This document shows positions 9,159-18,810 of a DNA stretch of 64,000 nt, piece after piece. Where the stretch lies: positions 54,637 to 118,636 of the forward strand of contig JALNQF010000139.1 of NCBI GenBank assembly GCA_028456385.1, written 5' to 3'. Position 1 is the first letter of the stretch. Each line of letters begins with the position of its first letter. The notes beneath the pieces are model-generated. The model did no database searches. It was given only the letters and a program-made list of their open reading frames with translations, and had not been told where the DNA came from. Both the position numbers and the translations under genes were made by a program. The stretch is from Ophiosphaerella korrae. Its lineage: Eukaryota > Ascomycota > Dothideomycetes > Pleosporales > Phaeosphaeriaceae.

Positions 9159-10471
9159 ATGGCAAACCCCAGTCCCGACGTCTCACCACGACAGATGCGC
9201 GCGTCTGTCCTCCACGGCGCCAAAGATCTGCGAATCGTTCGTCTCCCCTTCACTCTTCGCACTCACCTACTAACTCCCCCCAGGAATCCCGATCTATATT
9301 TCCCCCGGGCCCCAAGGAGGTCCAAATCAGCGTTCGTAGCACTGGTCTCTGCGGCTCCGATCTGCACTACTACCGTCACTATCGCAATGGCGACATCATC
9401 GTCCAAGAGCCCATGTCCCTCGGTCACGAATCCGCAGGCATAGTCGTAGAAGTCGGGTCTGAAGTTCAGGATCTAAAAGTCGGCGATAAAGTGGCGCTCG
9501 AGGTCGGGCTACCGTGTGAATCGTGTGATAGGTGTACCGAAGGGAGATACAATATATGCAAAGCCATGAGCTTTAGGAGTAGTGCAAAGGCGTTTCCACA
9601 TGCGCAGGGCACGTTGCAGGATCGCATCAATCACCCAGCGGCGTGGTGTCACAAGTAAGACAGCGCTCTATTGGAAGGGAGTCGCTGACCGCAATAGGCT
9701 CCCGGAAAGTGTTTCGTTAGACCTAGGCGCAATCCTCGAGCCGCTGGGGGTAGCCATCCAGGCCTCAAAACGGGCACAGCTGGCACCAGGCGCAACAGTA
9801 TTGGTCTTTGGAGCTGGTGCGGTGGGTCTGCTCGTCGCTGCCATGGCCAAGATATCTGGTGCGGGAACAGTGGTCATTGCAGACATTGATCAGGGGCGGG
9901 TCAACTTTGCCGTGGAGAATAGATTCGCACACCGAAACTACACCGTTCCGATGAAACGGGGTGAAACAATAGAAGAGCAGCTTTCCATTGCCAAAGAAGT
10001 GGCAGCTGACATTGCAAAGATAGACAAGGAGAGTGGCGGCCAGGTTGGTGAGGTGGATGCCGTATTTGAGTGCACTGGCGTTCTTTCCTGCGTGCAGGCC
10101 TCCATATTCGTAAGTCAACCATCTCTACGCATGGGCTACTCTGACAATGCCAGGCAACTCGCCCAGGCGGAAAGCTCCTACTCATCGGCATGGGCACGCC
10201 AATTCAAACACTCCCCATCTCCGCCGCAGCCCTCAGGGAGGTCGACATCATGGGCGTGTTCCGGTATGCGAACACATACCCCACTGGCATTGAAGTAGTA
10301 TCGAAGCAAGGGCCAGACTACCCGGACTTCAGCAAACTAATCACGCATCGCTTCACTGGACTAGAGGCCGTGGAAGCAGCATTCGACATGGCCGGAAAGA
10401 CAAAAGACGACCAGGGGAATTTAGTCATCAAGGTGGTGTTGGAGGCGAGTGAAGAGAAAGCAAGTCTGTAG
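9159..10471 (+). CDS. Zinc-dependent polyol/L-idonate dehydrogenase-like enzyme (sorbitol dehydrogenase family)
   Basis: Exons 9159-9236, 9284-9654, 9698-10109 and 10154-10471 give 392 aa. All three introns (43-47 nt) have GT-AG ends and keep phase. Medium-chain dehydrogenase features in order: the catalytic zinc region STGLCGSDLHYY and GHESAGIVVEVG, structural zinc cysteines in LPCESCDRCTEGRYNIC, the ILEPLGVAIQA zinc/substrate segment, and the Rossmann motif VFGAGAVGLLVAAMA. Family members oxidise xylitol, sorbitol or L-idonate. With MIOX, an AKR and a KduD-like SDR adjacent, L-idonate 5-dehydrogenase (GluD-like) is the best contextual guess; xylitol dehydrogenase is the main alternative. 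Confidence 0.88.
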
Positions 10472-10692
10472 ACGCATTAGACCAACCAATCACAACACTG
10501 AATACCTGCGGTTCTTCATTCCTTTACCAGACGCCATCGCAGTGACAGACGTGGCAGCTGTATGTCTCAGGAGCATGCATATATGGGTGAGCCGGCAACA
10601 GCGCCAAAGAATGGGAGACATGGAGATGGCGTATGTCGTGCAATGAAGTAAGAGGGGCCTCAGAAGCAGTAGCTGTTCGTGGACCGTGAGAG

Positions 10693-11085
10693 CCGGCAAG
10701 AGCCCCGAGCTCCAATCTCGAGCACGTTATTGTCGGTTTCGACGTGACGGAGATTATCGGCGCCAAGGGCAAGTTGTGCGTCAATGTCGAGCCGGCAACG
10801 GGGCCTGCTGGAAAGCCATTTGAGCACCGGGGGGCCCAGCGCGATATCCCCCAGAACTATTGTGAGCGGTTTGAGCATGCGTTTGTGGAGGAGGCGAGGC
10901 AATTTGTTGAGGCCGTGCTACCGGATACGAAGGTGCTGGTGGGCTTGGGAGGGTAGCATGGAGGCTGTGAAGGTTGGGGTTGGCGCTGCAAGACAAGTCT
11001 TTGCAGCAGGCGCAAGACCAGTTTCGACCGCGAGGGCACACGGACGTCGACAAAACACTCTCATGGCCCACTCGTAAAAGAAGCA
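10693..11085 (+). pseudogene. Truncated Gfo/Idh/MocA oxidoreductase, inositol 2-dehydrogenase-like stump
   Basis: The frame at 10744 reads GFDVTEIIGAKGKLCVNVEP, then RDIPQNYCERFEHAFVEEARQFVEAVL. This is the C-terminal substrate domain of inositol 2-dehydrogenase-like proteins (GYDVRxEIxGTKGxLxVN; RFxxAFxxExxxF). It then shifts frame at the stop 10954-10956 to continue SMEAVKVGVGAARQVF, and shifts again to the expected SFDREG end. The N-terminal Rossmann domain is missing, since the dehydrogenase gene ends at 10471 and a stop precedes 10693. This points to an eroded second inositol-using enzyme inside the inositol/glucuronate block. Confidence 0.65.
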
Positions 11086-11101
11086 GTAGATAGATTCCAA
11101 T

Positions 11102-12255
11102 CTACAACCTCTCCTTTCTCAACTGCGCAAGCGTCGCCTTGCCCGCCCGACTCTCATTCGGCCGCCCCAACTCGTGCGATATCCACTCGCCCACCCCCGC
11201 CAACCGCTCCATATCCACCCCCGTCTTCGCTCCTAGACTATGAAACAAGTGCACCAAGTCCTCCGTCGCCACATTCCCCGTCGCCCCCGGACTAAACGGG
11301 CACCCACCCAGCCCCCCTACCGCCCCATCAAACGTCCTGACCCCATGCTCCAGCGCCACAACACTATTCACCAGCGCCTGCCCATACGTGTCGTGCAAAT
11401 GCAGCGCCACATCGCCCATATCGACGCCCGCAGTGCTCAACACCTTCAGCAGCTCCCCCGTCTTCCCCGCCGTCCCCATCCCCGTCGTGTCCGCAACCGA
11501 TATCTCCGCAGCCCCCATTTCCAGCAACGAGATGGCGAGCTCTGCCACGGCGTGCGGATCGACGTTGGGCCCTTCGTAGGGGCACCCCAGCGCTACGGAG
11601 ATGTATGCGCGCACACTGAGGTTTAGCGTTTTGGCGCGGGTGAGGATCGGCGCGAAGCGGGTTAGCGAGTCGGCGATGGAGCAGTTTGTGTTTTTTTGGG
11701 CGAAGGATTCGGTGGCGGCGGTGAAGATGGAGATTTCGTGCGTGGGTTGGGGGGAGGAGGATTGAGCTTCTTTGTGTGGTTGGGCTTCCCAGGTTTCGAG
11801 GAAAGTGTCGAGGCCGCGGGCGTTGGGGAGGAGCCATTGGTATGTTATGGGGTGGGGAGGCGGGGGGGCTGTGAGGATGTGCTGGAGGATGGAGGAGGAG
11901 TTGGCCATCTGTCGATGTGTTAGTCGAAATACATGCACACAAATAAATATGCAGATTTATATATATATATATCAGTTCCCAGCCCTAAGAAGCGTACCTG
12001 CGGCACCCACTTGGGTGAAACAAACGACCCAGCCTCGATCGTTCGCAGCCCCGTCTGCGCCAATTTATTCACCAGCTCGATTTTGGTCGCTACTGGAATC
12101 GACTGCTTTTCATTTTGGAGCCCGTCTCGTGGGCCGACTTCGACAATGCGGACGTGGTCGCCGCGGTTAGTTGCGGCGGTTGCAAAAGTGCGTGGGCGGC
12201 ATGGATGGCGAGCAGCGAGACGAGCTGAGCGTAGACAGACGAATTTGGAGGACAT
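11102..12255 (-). CDS. Hydroxymethylglutaryl-CoA lyase, probably mitochondrial
   Basis: Exons 11998-12255 and 11102-11908 (leftward) give 354 aa; the 89-nt intron has GT-AG ends and joins SPKWVPQ to MANSSS in phase. HMG-CoA lyase cleaves HMG-CoA to acetoacetate and acetyl-CoA, the last step of leucine breakdown. Motifs are [12 protein letters not shown] near the N-terminus, [20 protein letters not shown] (metal-binding His) and the family signature [20 protein letters not shown] with its active-site Cys. The first 25 or so residues are rich in Arg, Ala and Ser without acids, as in a mitochondrial presequence. Its link to the neighbouring sugar-acid genes is not obvious. Confidence 0.92.
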
Positions 12256-15222
12256 TGTGCAGGATATTATGGCGTGGTGGAGTAATTATTGCTGCTCAAT
12301 ACATGGCAGGTCGCTGTGCAGAGCTGTGGTGGCGGTTGTGGCGAACCAACACCGAGGTAGCGCTTGGACCCTGATCAACTTTCTCCCCGATTCCATCTCC
12401 CACCAGCTCGCATTGTTTCTTGTCTTCCCCAGACTCCACAGCCGCTTTGTCGCATTTTCATATCGTAATAGCATCTCATCTAGATCGCGAGCTGTTGTTT
12501 CACCAGCTCCCCGCACTGCAGCCTTAAACGACATTACAAAAGTTTCACACCAGATGAGGGCAATCTCGGGCCGCCTCCACACACGTCACTGTATACAAAC
12601 CACCGTCTCAACAGCAACAGGGCGGATTTCACCACCTTCACGCGCATCTTGCTGCAGGTGAGGTTCGTTTTCAGCGTGTGAGACCAGCGCACAAGCGGCT
12701 AGGCGCCCAAAATAAACACAAGCAGGCGCCTTTTGCTTGTGCCCAATCGATGTCTCACGTGTCACTGTCAGCAAGGTCCTGTACCCCGGATGTCGACAAT
12801 GCTGACCGCTCTTCTTGTGCCTCGTGTCCGACAGTGCCGTCTGTGGGTCAGCCTGGGGTGGTCCAGCGCCCTGGCCTCATGGCAGATAGCGCTCCAAACC
12901 TACCGTGCACAGTGTGCAGTGTGCACCACTTGCCGATCAATAGATTGGGCTCTCGCGAGAAGGGACACACTCGTCCTCATTCATCACGACCACATGCAGC
13001 CGCGGGACCATGTCATGTTCATGTTCGCATCCAGACTGCCTCGGTCGGTAGCTTGCTTCCATTTACTATGGTACCCTACAGCAGTGGATCCGCGGAGCAA
13101 GACCAAAGTGTTTCAGCATCGCGGCCGGAAGAATGCTTCGGTGAAATTTGGCTTCTCGTACGGGCGTTTAGGGCCCGCTCGCTTCGAGGTCGATGGTTCT
13201 TCGCACAAGGATTAGGCATTTGCTTTTGTATTGTCCAGATGTCGACATCGCTGGTAAATTTTCAGCCGCAATAAACATTGCCTTGTCGACTTGTTGTTGT
13301 CGTTATCTTGCCGGCCTGATGTGGGCAGGCTGCCGAGATCCGCGTGAGGCTCTCTGTGAGTCAGCCTGCTCTGGCGTGCAGCGGCTGGAGAACTAGCAAA
13401 GCCACGGGCGCGAAAATTTTCTAGAAGGCCATGAAGCTTTGCTTAGCTGCCAACACCAGCCGACACACTCGTATCCCCAGACTCTCCTCTGCTACCCCGC
13501 GAAAAAGAGGCGGCAGCAGACCTGATGAGGAGTTCCTGCTCCAGGAACGGGAGGCTAGCCGTAGTCTCTCGAATAAGGCGGGCTGTCTGGCAGGACACGG
13601 TGCATCGGCTGACGGGCAATGGAGAGCTTGTTACTTGAGACAAACCGGTGAGTGGTGGAGGGGCGACAGGGTGCCCGAGTCGTACCTGTCGCCGATGCGT
13701 GTCTGGCTTGGCTCTCACGTGCGAGCGGCCTAAAGGAGAGGAGAGCTAGAGAGGAGCTAGAGGGCGGGTGAAGCGCGCGCGCGATTTGCGATGTGCACGA
13801 CGGTGTGGTTGGTCACATGGCGGGCCAACTGGAAGAAGTCGAGGGGAAAATAGCCAGGGCGGAGTGGCGTCCTTGATTGGCTGCGCTAGGCGAGGAGGGT
13901 GAAGGACCGAAGGGGGACACAGACACAACTTCTCATCGCACACGGCGGGCAGCCGCACCAGTCCAACACAAGTCCAACACAGCGGCCATGGCGAGACAGG
14001 CGGCCCAGAGGCGTGGGGGCACGGTGAATGACAATGGTCATATCACGCTCTCATCGCCGGCATGGCCTGTTATCTGCCACTGCCGCCAGAGGGTCAGCTC
14101 AGCAGTGCCGCCAGTCTGGTTCTGCCAAGAGGCTGCGGAGCAGGCGACCACGACGAGCGAACCCTCTCTGCCACTCTCGCAGCCGGGCAAAATACGGCTT
14201 TCGCAACTGCATCCACGATGTCATCGCAATATTCTGCACCGGTATACTAGCACGCAGCGATCACGTCGCGTGCGCCTGCACGGAGATTGCTGCGCGCCGG
14301 CATTGCCTGCACCTCCTTACACTTTCGCTACCCAACTGGGCGACAGACTACTCGCTGCATCGCTCGCATTTCTCTCATTTCGCGCTGCTGCCAATGACGT
14401 ATCGCACCGTTTTCTACTCGGCTTCGATGCAGCCTCCTCTAACGGCAGGCTGCTCTGCTCGGTCGGCTCCGCCTGGCCTGTGCATGCTGGCCCTGACGCT
14501 ATCAGCAATGCTGGCAGCAGTGGCTTTGCAGATTGCAGACGCCTGCCAGCCGAGCAAGCCCATGACGGCTGTCGCAAAGACAAGTTCTCTCAGTGGCTGC
14601 TCGCCTTAGCTGCTCCGAGGGCTAGCGGCCGGTAGCAGATCGTGCCCGTGCCAATCACCCATTGGTGGATGTATCGTGGCGTCCAGCCTTCTCCGTCCTG
14701 CAGACGGCCACTGTCGCCATCCATGATCAGAGCTTTGCCAGGGTGCACCGACGTTTCCACGATGTAACCCGACCAGAGGCCCTATCGGACCTGCAATACG
14801 CCGGCCGTGTGTGGGGTGCTGGTAGGGGTTGCCACAGTCCATAGCCTCGCACCCACCGCTCGAACATGCGGGCACAGGGTCTACTCGCTGCAGCCCACAT
14901 CCTTCATGCACATCTCAAGATGACCTCCTCCGCTCCCCAATATCCTAGCCTCCAGAATGCCGCGGTATCTTGGATCCTGTCCCTTGGCATCCTTAAACCC
15001 TGTTTGCTAGGGCCCTGACCTTATCAGACCCGGCCCAAGCTGCTTGCCCTGCCCTGTGGTCCAAAATAATACTTACCCACCGTGACGCGCCTTCTATGCT
15101 CCATTGAGTATTGCCCCTCGTCTTTCTGTTTATTCGGTTCATATCCATATTATACACGATCCACATCCTGCATACCTTACTTTGACAACTCCTTTATACA
15201 CCTTGCCCATACATACACTACC
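12256..15222. other. 3-kb stretch without supported genes
   Basis: Many overlapping ORFs on both strands in GC-rich sequence, none with a domain, splice structure or family motif. It contains the HMG-CoA lyase promoter on the left and a long upstream region (possibly a long 5' UTR with upstream ORFs, such as one from about 15104) of the Zn2Cys6 gene on the right. Confidence 0.5.
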
Positions 15223-17844
15223 ATGGCCGTCTCTCCCACCACTCAGGCCGCCGAGCCACAGAAGGTCGAAAACACTGCCAACAATGCTGCCGCTGCCGCA
15301 CCCAGGAAACGCAGAAGGAGAGCACCTGCCACTGGAGCCACAGAAGACTGCTTTTCATGCAAAAAACGCCAAATAAAGTGTGATCGTCGACGTCCATACT
15401 GTGGGCAGTGCGTCGAAATCGGCAAAGAGTGTTCCGGCTATCGTACCACCCTGACCTGGGGAGTCGGCGTTGCGAGCCGTGGAAAACTGCGAGGCCTGTC
15501 TTTGCCCATAGCAAAATCGCCAACACAACCTACGGCCCAAGAACCAAAAACTCAACCGCGCAAGGATTCTACCGCCTCCACTAGCACTGTCTCAACCTCC
15601 TCCACCACCTCCACCACCTCCACCTCCACCACCACACAGCAACAACAACATGCATCCAGCTTTGGCCTCCGCGGGAGCATCGATTTTGGAATCCACTCGC
15701 CTACCAGCCCCACTACCCCAAGTCTATATTCCCAACCGCAAGAATATCAGTATTTCAGTGCTACGAGTCCGATCCCAATACCGTCTCCTACCACTCCCAT
15801 GGGCTTCCCCATGCCGCAACATGGCGACCACTTTGACTTCTTGCACCCCCATTCCAAGATGGGCCGACCCCAGACACTAAGAGGTCCTCTCCAGAGGTTA
15901 CAGACCACCCTCCACATGCCCTATGAAGAACATGGATTATCAGCATCATCCGCCTCACTGGGCACATATAGTGACAGCGATTTCCCATCCCCCGGCGAAT
16001 TCCCACCTACCCCTGTTGATGAGTTTCCATTTGCGGATCCCTCGATGCGGTACTCTTCTGTCCATTCCCATGACCAAGCCCCATTTGGCTCGTTGGACAG
16101 CTTCTTTCTCAATGAGGCCCCTCGCTCTCTGCCCATGGCTGACGACATGAGTTCGAGCGTGAGCTCCGACCAGAGCCTGCAAGACTACACCGAAGTCAGC
16201 TCTGCCCAGCAAACTATGGGCCCACCGGCATTTCCGGATATTTTCAGCGAGGGAGAGATGAGCTCAAGTTTCAGTGGATTTCAACCTGGCTTCTCCTTTC
16301 TTCCCTCGGAGGGTACGTTTTCCTTTGGCTCTGGCCCCCTGTCTATAGACGTACTGTCGCTCACCACTTCTATTCCTCAGAGCCTTGCAATCGCTTCGCC
16401 CCTTTCCCAGCGGATGCTATACCATCTGGACTACTACGACAGATTTATATGCCCGGTACTGGTGGCTTTTGATAGCCCTTCCAACCCATATCGCAAGCAC
16501 ATTATCCACTTAGCCATGACCAACGAGGAGCTCCAAAATGCCATTGCAGCCCTCGCCACTAACAACATGCGCATGCGGGGCGGCATTGAAGGACGGCGGC
16601 TGAGTGTTCCCCAAGACTACCGGTTAATACCAGAGCACGCGTACTCGGAAATGACCACGCAGGAGCTTCGCGAAATGCACGGTCGAGCGACCGATGAGGA
16701 AAAGCACTACAAAAGTACATCAATCGCATTGCTCAACAAGAAGCTGGTCGACTACACCGATTCGCAGGACGACTCTGTGCTCGCCACGCTTCTCATCCTT
16801 TGTCTCTTCCATGTTTGTGATTCGGGATTTACCAAATTCAAGACGCAATTAGCAGGCGTACAAAAGCTACTAAGCTTACGGGACAGGAGTATACAGTCAG
16901 ATTTTATTGGATGGATCGAAACTTTTTTTACGTGGTTTGATGTAATGACGGCAGCAGTGAATGATCGCGAGATCGAGGTCCGGGGCGACTCGCTGGACAT
17001 GATGAATTTAGGATCAAACCTGGGACAGATGGAGCACCATTGCGGGTGCGAAGGGCGATTGTTCAAGCTGATTGCACGGCTTGGTAGGCTAAACCTTCTG
17101 AGCCAGAATCGGCCAGTCCGCGACACTGACAACACACCCACCTCTTCGCCTCGGACGAAGAAAATGAACGACTTTTACTCTTTCAACTTTGACAATGTTG
17201 ACGGAAATGGCTGGGGAACCCCCCCCATTTATGAACAACAGAGTCCCTTCTCGCCGTCTGCGCGCGAGGATCCACGCTCCACATTCTGGACTGAGTGGAA
17301 CGACTTACGCAGCCGGCTGCAGGAGTGGGAATTCGGGGCTCCGGGCGAAGTGCCCGCCAGTTCGTGCGATGCTGCATCGTCGCTCCTCACCATGTCACCT
17401 GCACAAGCGGCGCTGTATCACATCAGCGAGAGCTTCCGGTACGCCGCGCTGCTCTATATCGAGCGCTTGGCGCACCCTACGTTGCCGCCGGGCACACACA
17501 ACTTCCAGAACCTCGTCGCACAAGGGCTCTACCACATCTCGCAGATCAGCATTACCAGCTGCGTCAACAAGTTCCTCCTGTGGCCGCTCTTCATCGTCGG
17601 CACCGAGTGCGTCGACGCCGAGCACCGCGCCATTGTGCGACAACGCTGCGTCGAGATCCAGCGCGAGTCGGGCTTCTTCAATAATCTCTCTGGCCTCGAG
17701 GTCCTGGAGCGCGTGTGGCGCGAGGATGACGACGATGACGGCAAGCACAAGCCGCTGCGCCCCGGGCCCTTTGGCACTGTGCAGCAAGCCTTCCGGTGGA
17801 GAAAGGCTATGACCAGAGTCGACGGGGAGTACATTGTGATATGA
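15223..17844 (+). CDS. Zn2Cys6 transcription factor with fungal-TF domain
   Basis: Intronless, 873 aa. The first in-frame ATG of good context (CACTACCATGG) was chosen. The DNA-binding domain spans residues 43-70 (Cys at 43, 46, 53, 60, 63, 70) and is preceded by a basic run RKRRRRAP. A long Ser/Thr/Pro-rich, low-complexity middle (about 95-430) follows, then a helical C-terminal half resembling the Fungal_trans_2 type regulatory domain (for example LLILCLFHVCDSGFTKFKTQLAGVQKLL). The segment after the zinc cluster (TTLTWGVGVASRGKLRG) is a distinctive conserved stretch. The target genes are unknown, and no neighbour obviously belongs to its regulon. Confidence 0.9.
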   Translation: MAVSPTTQAAEPQKVENTANNAAAAAPRKRRRRAPATGATEDCFSCKKRQIKCDRRRPYCGQCVEIGKECSGYRTTLTWGVGVASRGKLRGLSLPIAKSPTQPTAQEPKTQPRKDSTASTSTVSTSSTTSTTSTSTTTQQQQHASSFGLRGSIDFGIHSPTSPTTPSLYSQPQEYQYFSATSPIPIPSPTTPMGFPMPQHGDHFDFLHPHSKMGRPQTLRGPLQRLQTTLHMPYEEHGLSASSASLGTYSDSDFPSPGEFPPTPVDEFPFADPSMRYSSVHSHDQAPFGSLDSFFLNEAPRSLPMADDMSSSVSSDQSLQDYTEVSSAQQTMGPPAFPDIFSEGEMSSSFSGFQPGFSFLPSEGTFSFGSGPLSIDVLSLTTSIPQSLAIASPLSQRMLYHLDYYDRFICPVLVAFDSPSNPYRKHIIHLAMTNEELQNAIAALATNNMRMRGGIEGRRLSVPQDYRLIPEHAYSEMTTQELREMHGRATDEEKHYKSTSIALLNKKLVDYTDSQDDSVLATLLILCLFHVCDSGFTKFKTQLAGVQKLLSLRDRSIQSDFIGWIETFFTWFDVMTAAVNDREIEVRGDSLDMMNLGSNLGQMEHHCGCEGRLFKLIARLGRLNLLSQNRPVRDTDNTPTSSPRTKKMNDFYSFNFDNVDGNGWGTPPIYEQQSPFSPSAREDPRSTFWTEWNDLRSRLQEWEFGAPGEVPASSCDAASSLLTMSPAQAALYHISESFRYAALLYIERLAHPTLPPGTHNFQNLVAQGLYHISQISITSCVNKFLLWPLFIVGTECVDAEHRAIVRQRCVEIQRESGFFNNLSGLEVLERVWREDDDDDGKHKPLRPGPFGTVQQAFRWRKAMTRVDGEYIVI

Positions 17845-18778
17845 AGTGCTACCCCCATTGGAGCAGATAGTCATGATCACACATCCATGTATGTAGTTAC
17901 GATAGTATTGTACTTTAGATGCAAATCGCAGGCAGCCCTGCACTCACCCTCATTTTTTCTCTCCACGCGCCTCTGACCGCATGACGAGCTGTGTGGTCGC
18001 ACAACCCGTCATCAACCATCTGCTTATTTTCTGCCTGAATGTAACGCTTGCCCGCGTGATGCGCCCCGTCGATCGCTGCTGATCGCAGCCGTACGGTCCC
18101 CCCTCCACAAAAAAAAAAAAAAAAAAAAAAGTATAATCCTTCTAAGGTTCAACAGGTACCTACCAACTCTATTTTTCGCGTCCGTCGGCGTCGCCGCTGA
18201 CTGGACGCCAAATGGAGGTGATTGGACTGATTGGGCGCCACGGGTGTGCCGGATGGCTTAACGCCGCCACGCACCGATCGGCAAGGTACGAGCGAGTTGG
18301 AGGAGGGGCGCGCGCCAATGTAGGTACACTACTACTATGGCTGGGCTGGCGCCGCCCCCCCCTCTCCTCACCTTCATTTCCTTTCGCAACCAAACGCAAG
18401 TAAAAAGGTTGGGCTCTGGTTACTAGATCCCTAGGTTTTTTTTTACTTCCCCTTCCCTAATCTTAGATTGCGCCCTATTGCGTGAAAGGTCGAGGCCTAA
18501 ACGCGATGTTTTGATCGATTGCTCGGCAATTTCCGTGGGCCAATGGGCGCGGGGAACGTGCGATTCTGTTTTTTTATTTTGCGTGGGGGGGTGTGTGTGG
18601 CGTGGGCATCAATGAATCCACCTTCTGTGTGGTTATGATTGCGTGAAAGGGGGGAAATAACGGGGCCATCTTTCTTTACCAATGTCGGCCCTATTGATCA
18701 GGTACCTAACGACTTCCCTTTTACATGTGAAAATCCTGGGCCCGGAAAATTATGCCCTGTTGGCGTAACATGTCCTTC

Positions 18779-18810
<32 letters not shown>

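Noticed and set aside
5135..11085. Secondary-metabolite cluster
   Set aside because: No backbone enzyme (PKS, NRPS, terpene cyclase) is present; the enzymes fit sugar-acid catabolism.
12678..14911. Large overlapping ORFs (up to about 250 codons) on both strands
   Set aside because: GC-rich DNA yields long chance ORFs; none has a domain, conserved motif or splice support, and they overlap each other in several frames.
15082..15222. N-terminal extension of the Zn2Cys6 factor
   Set aside because: The open frame does not begin with ATG and the first good ATG is at 15223.
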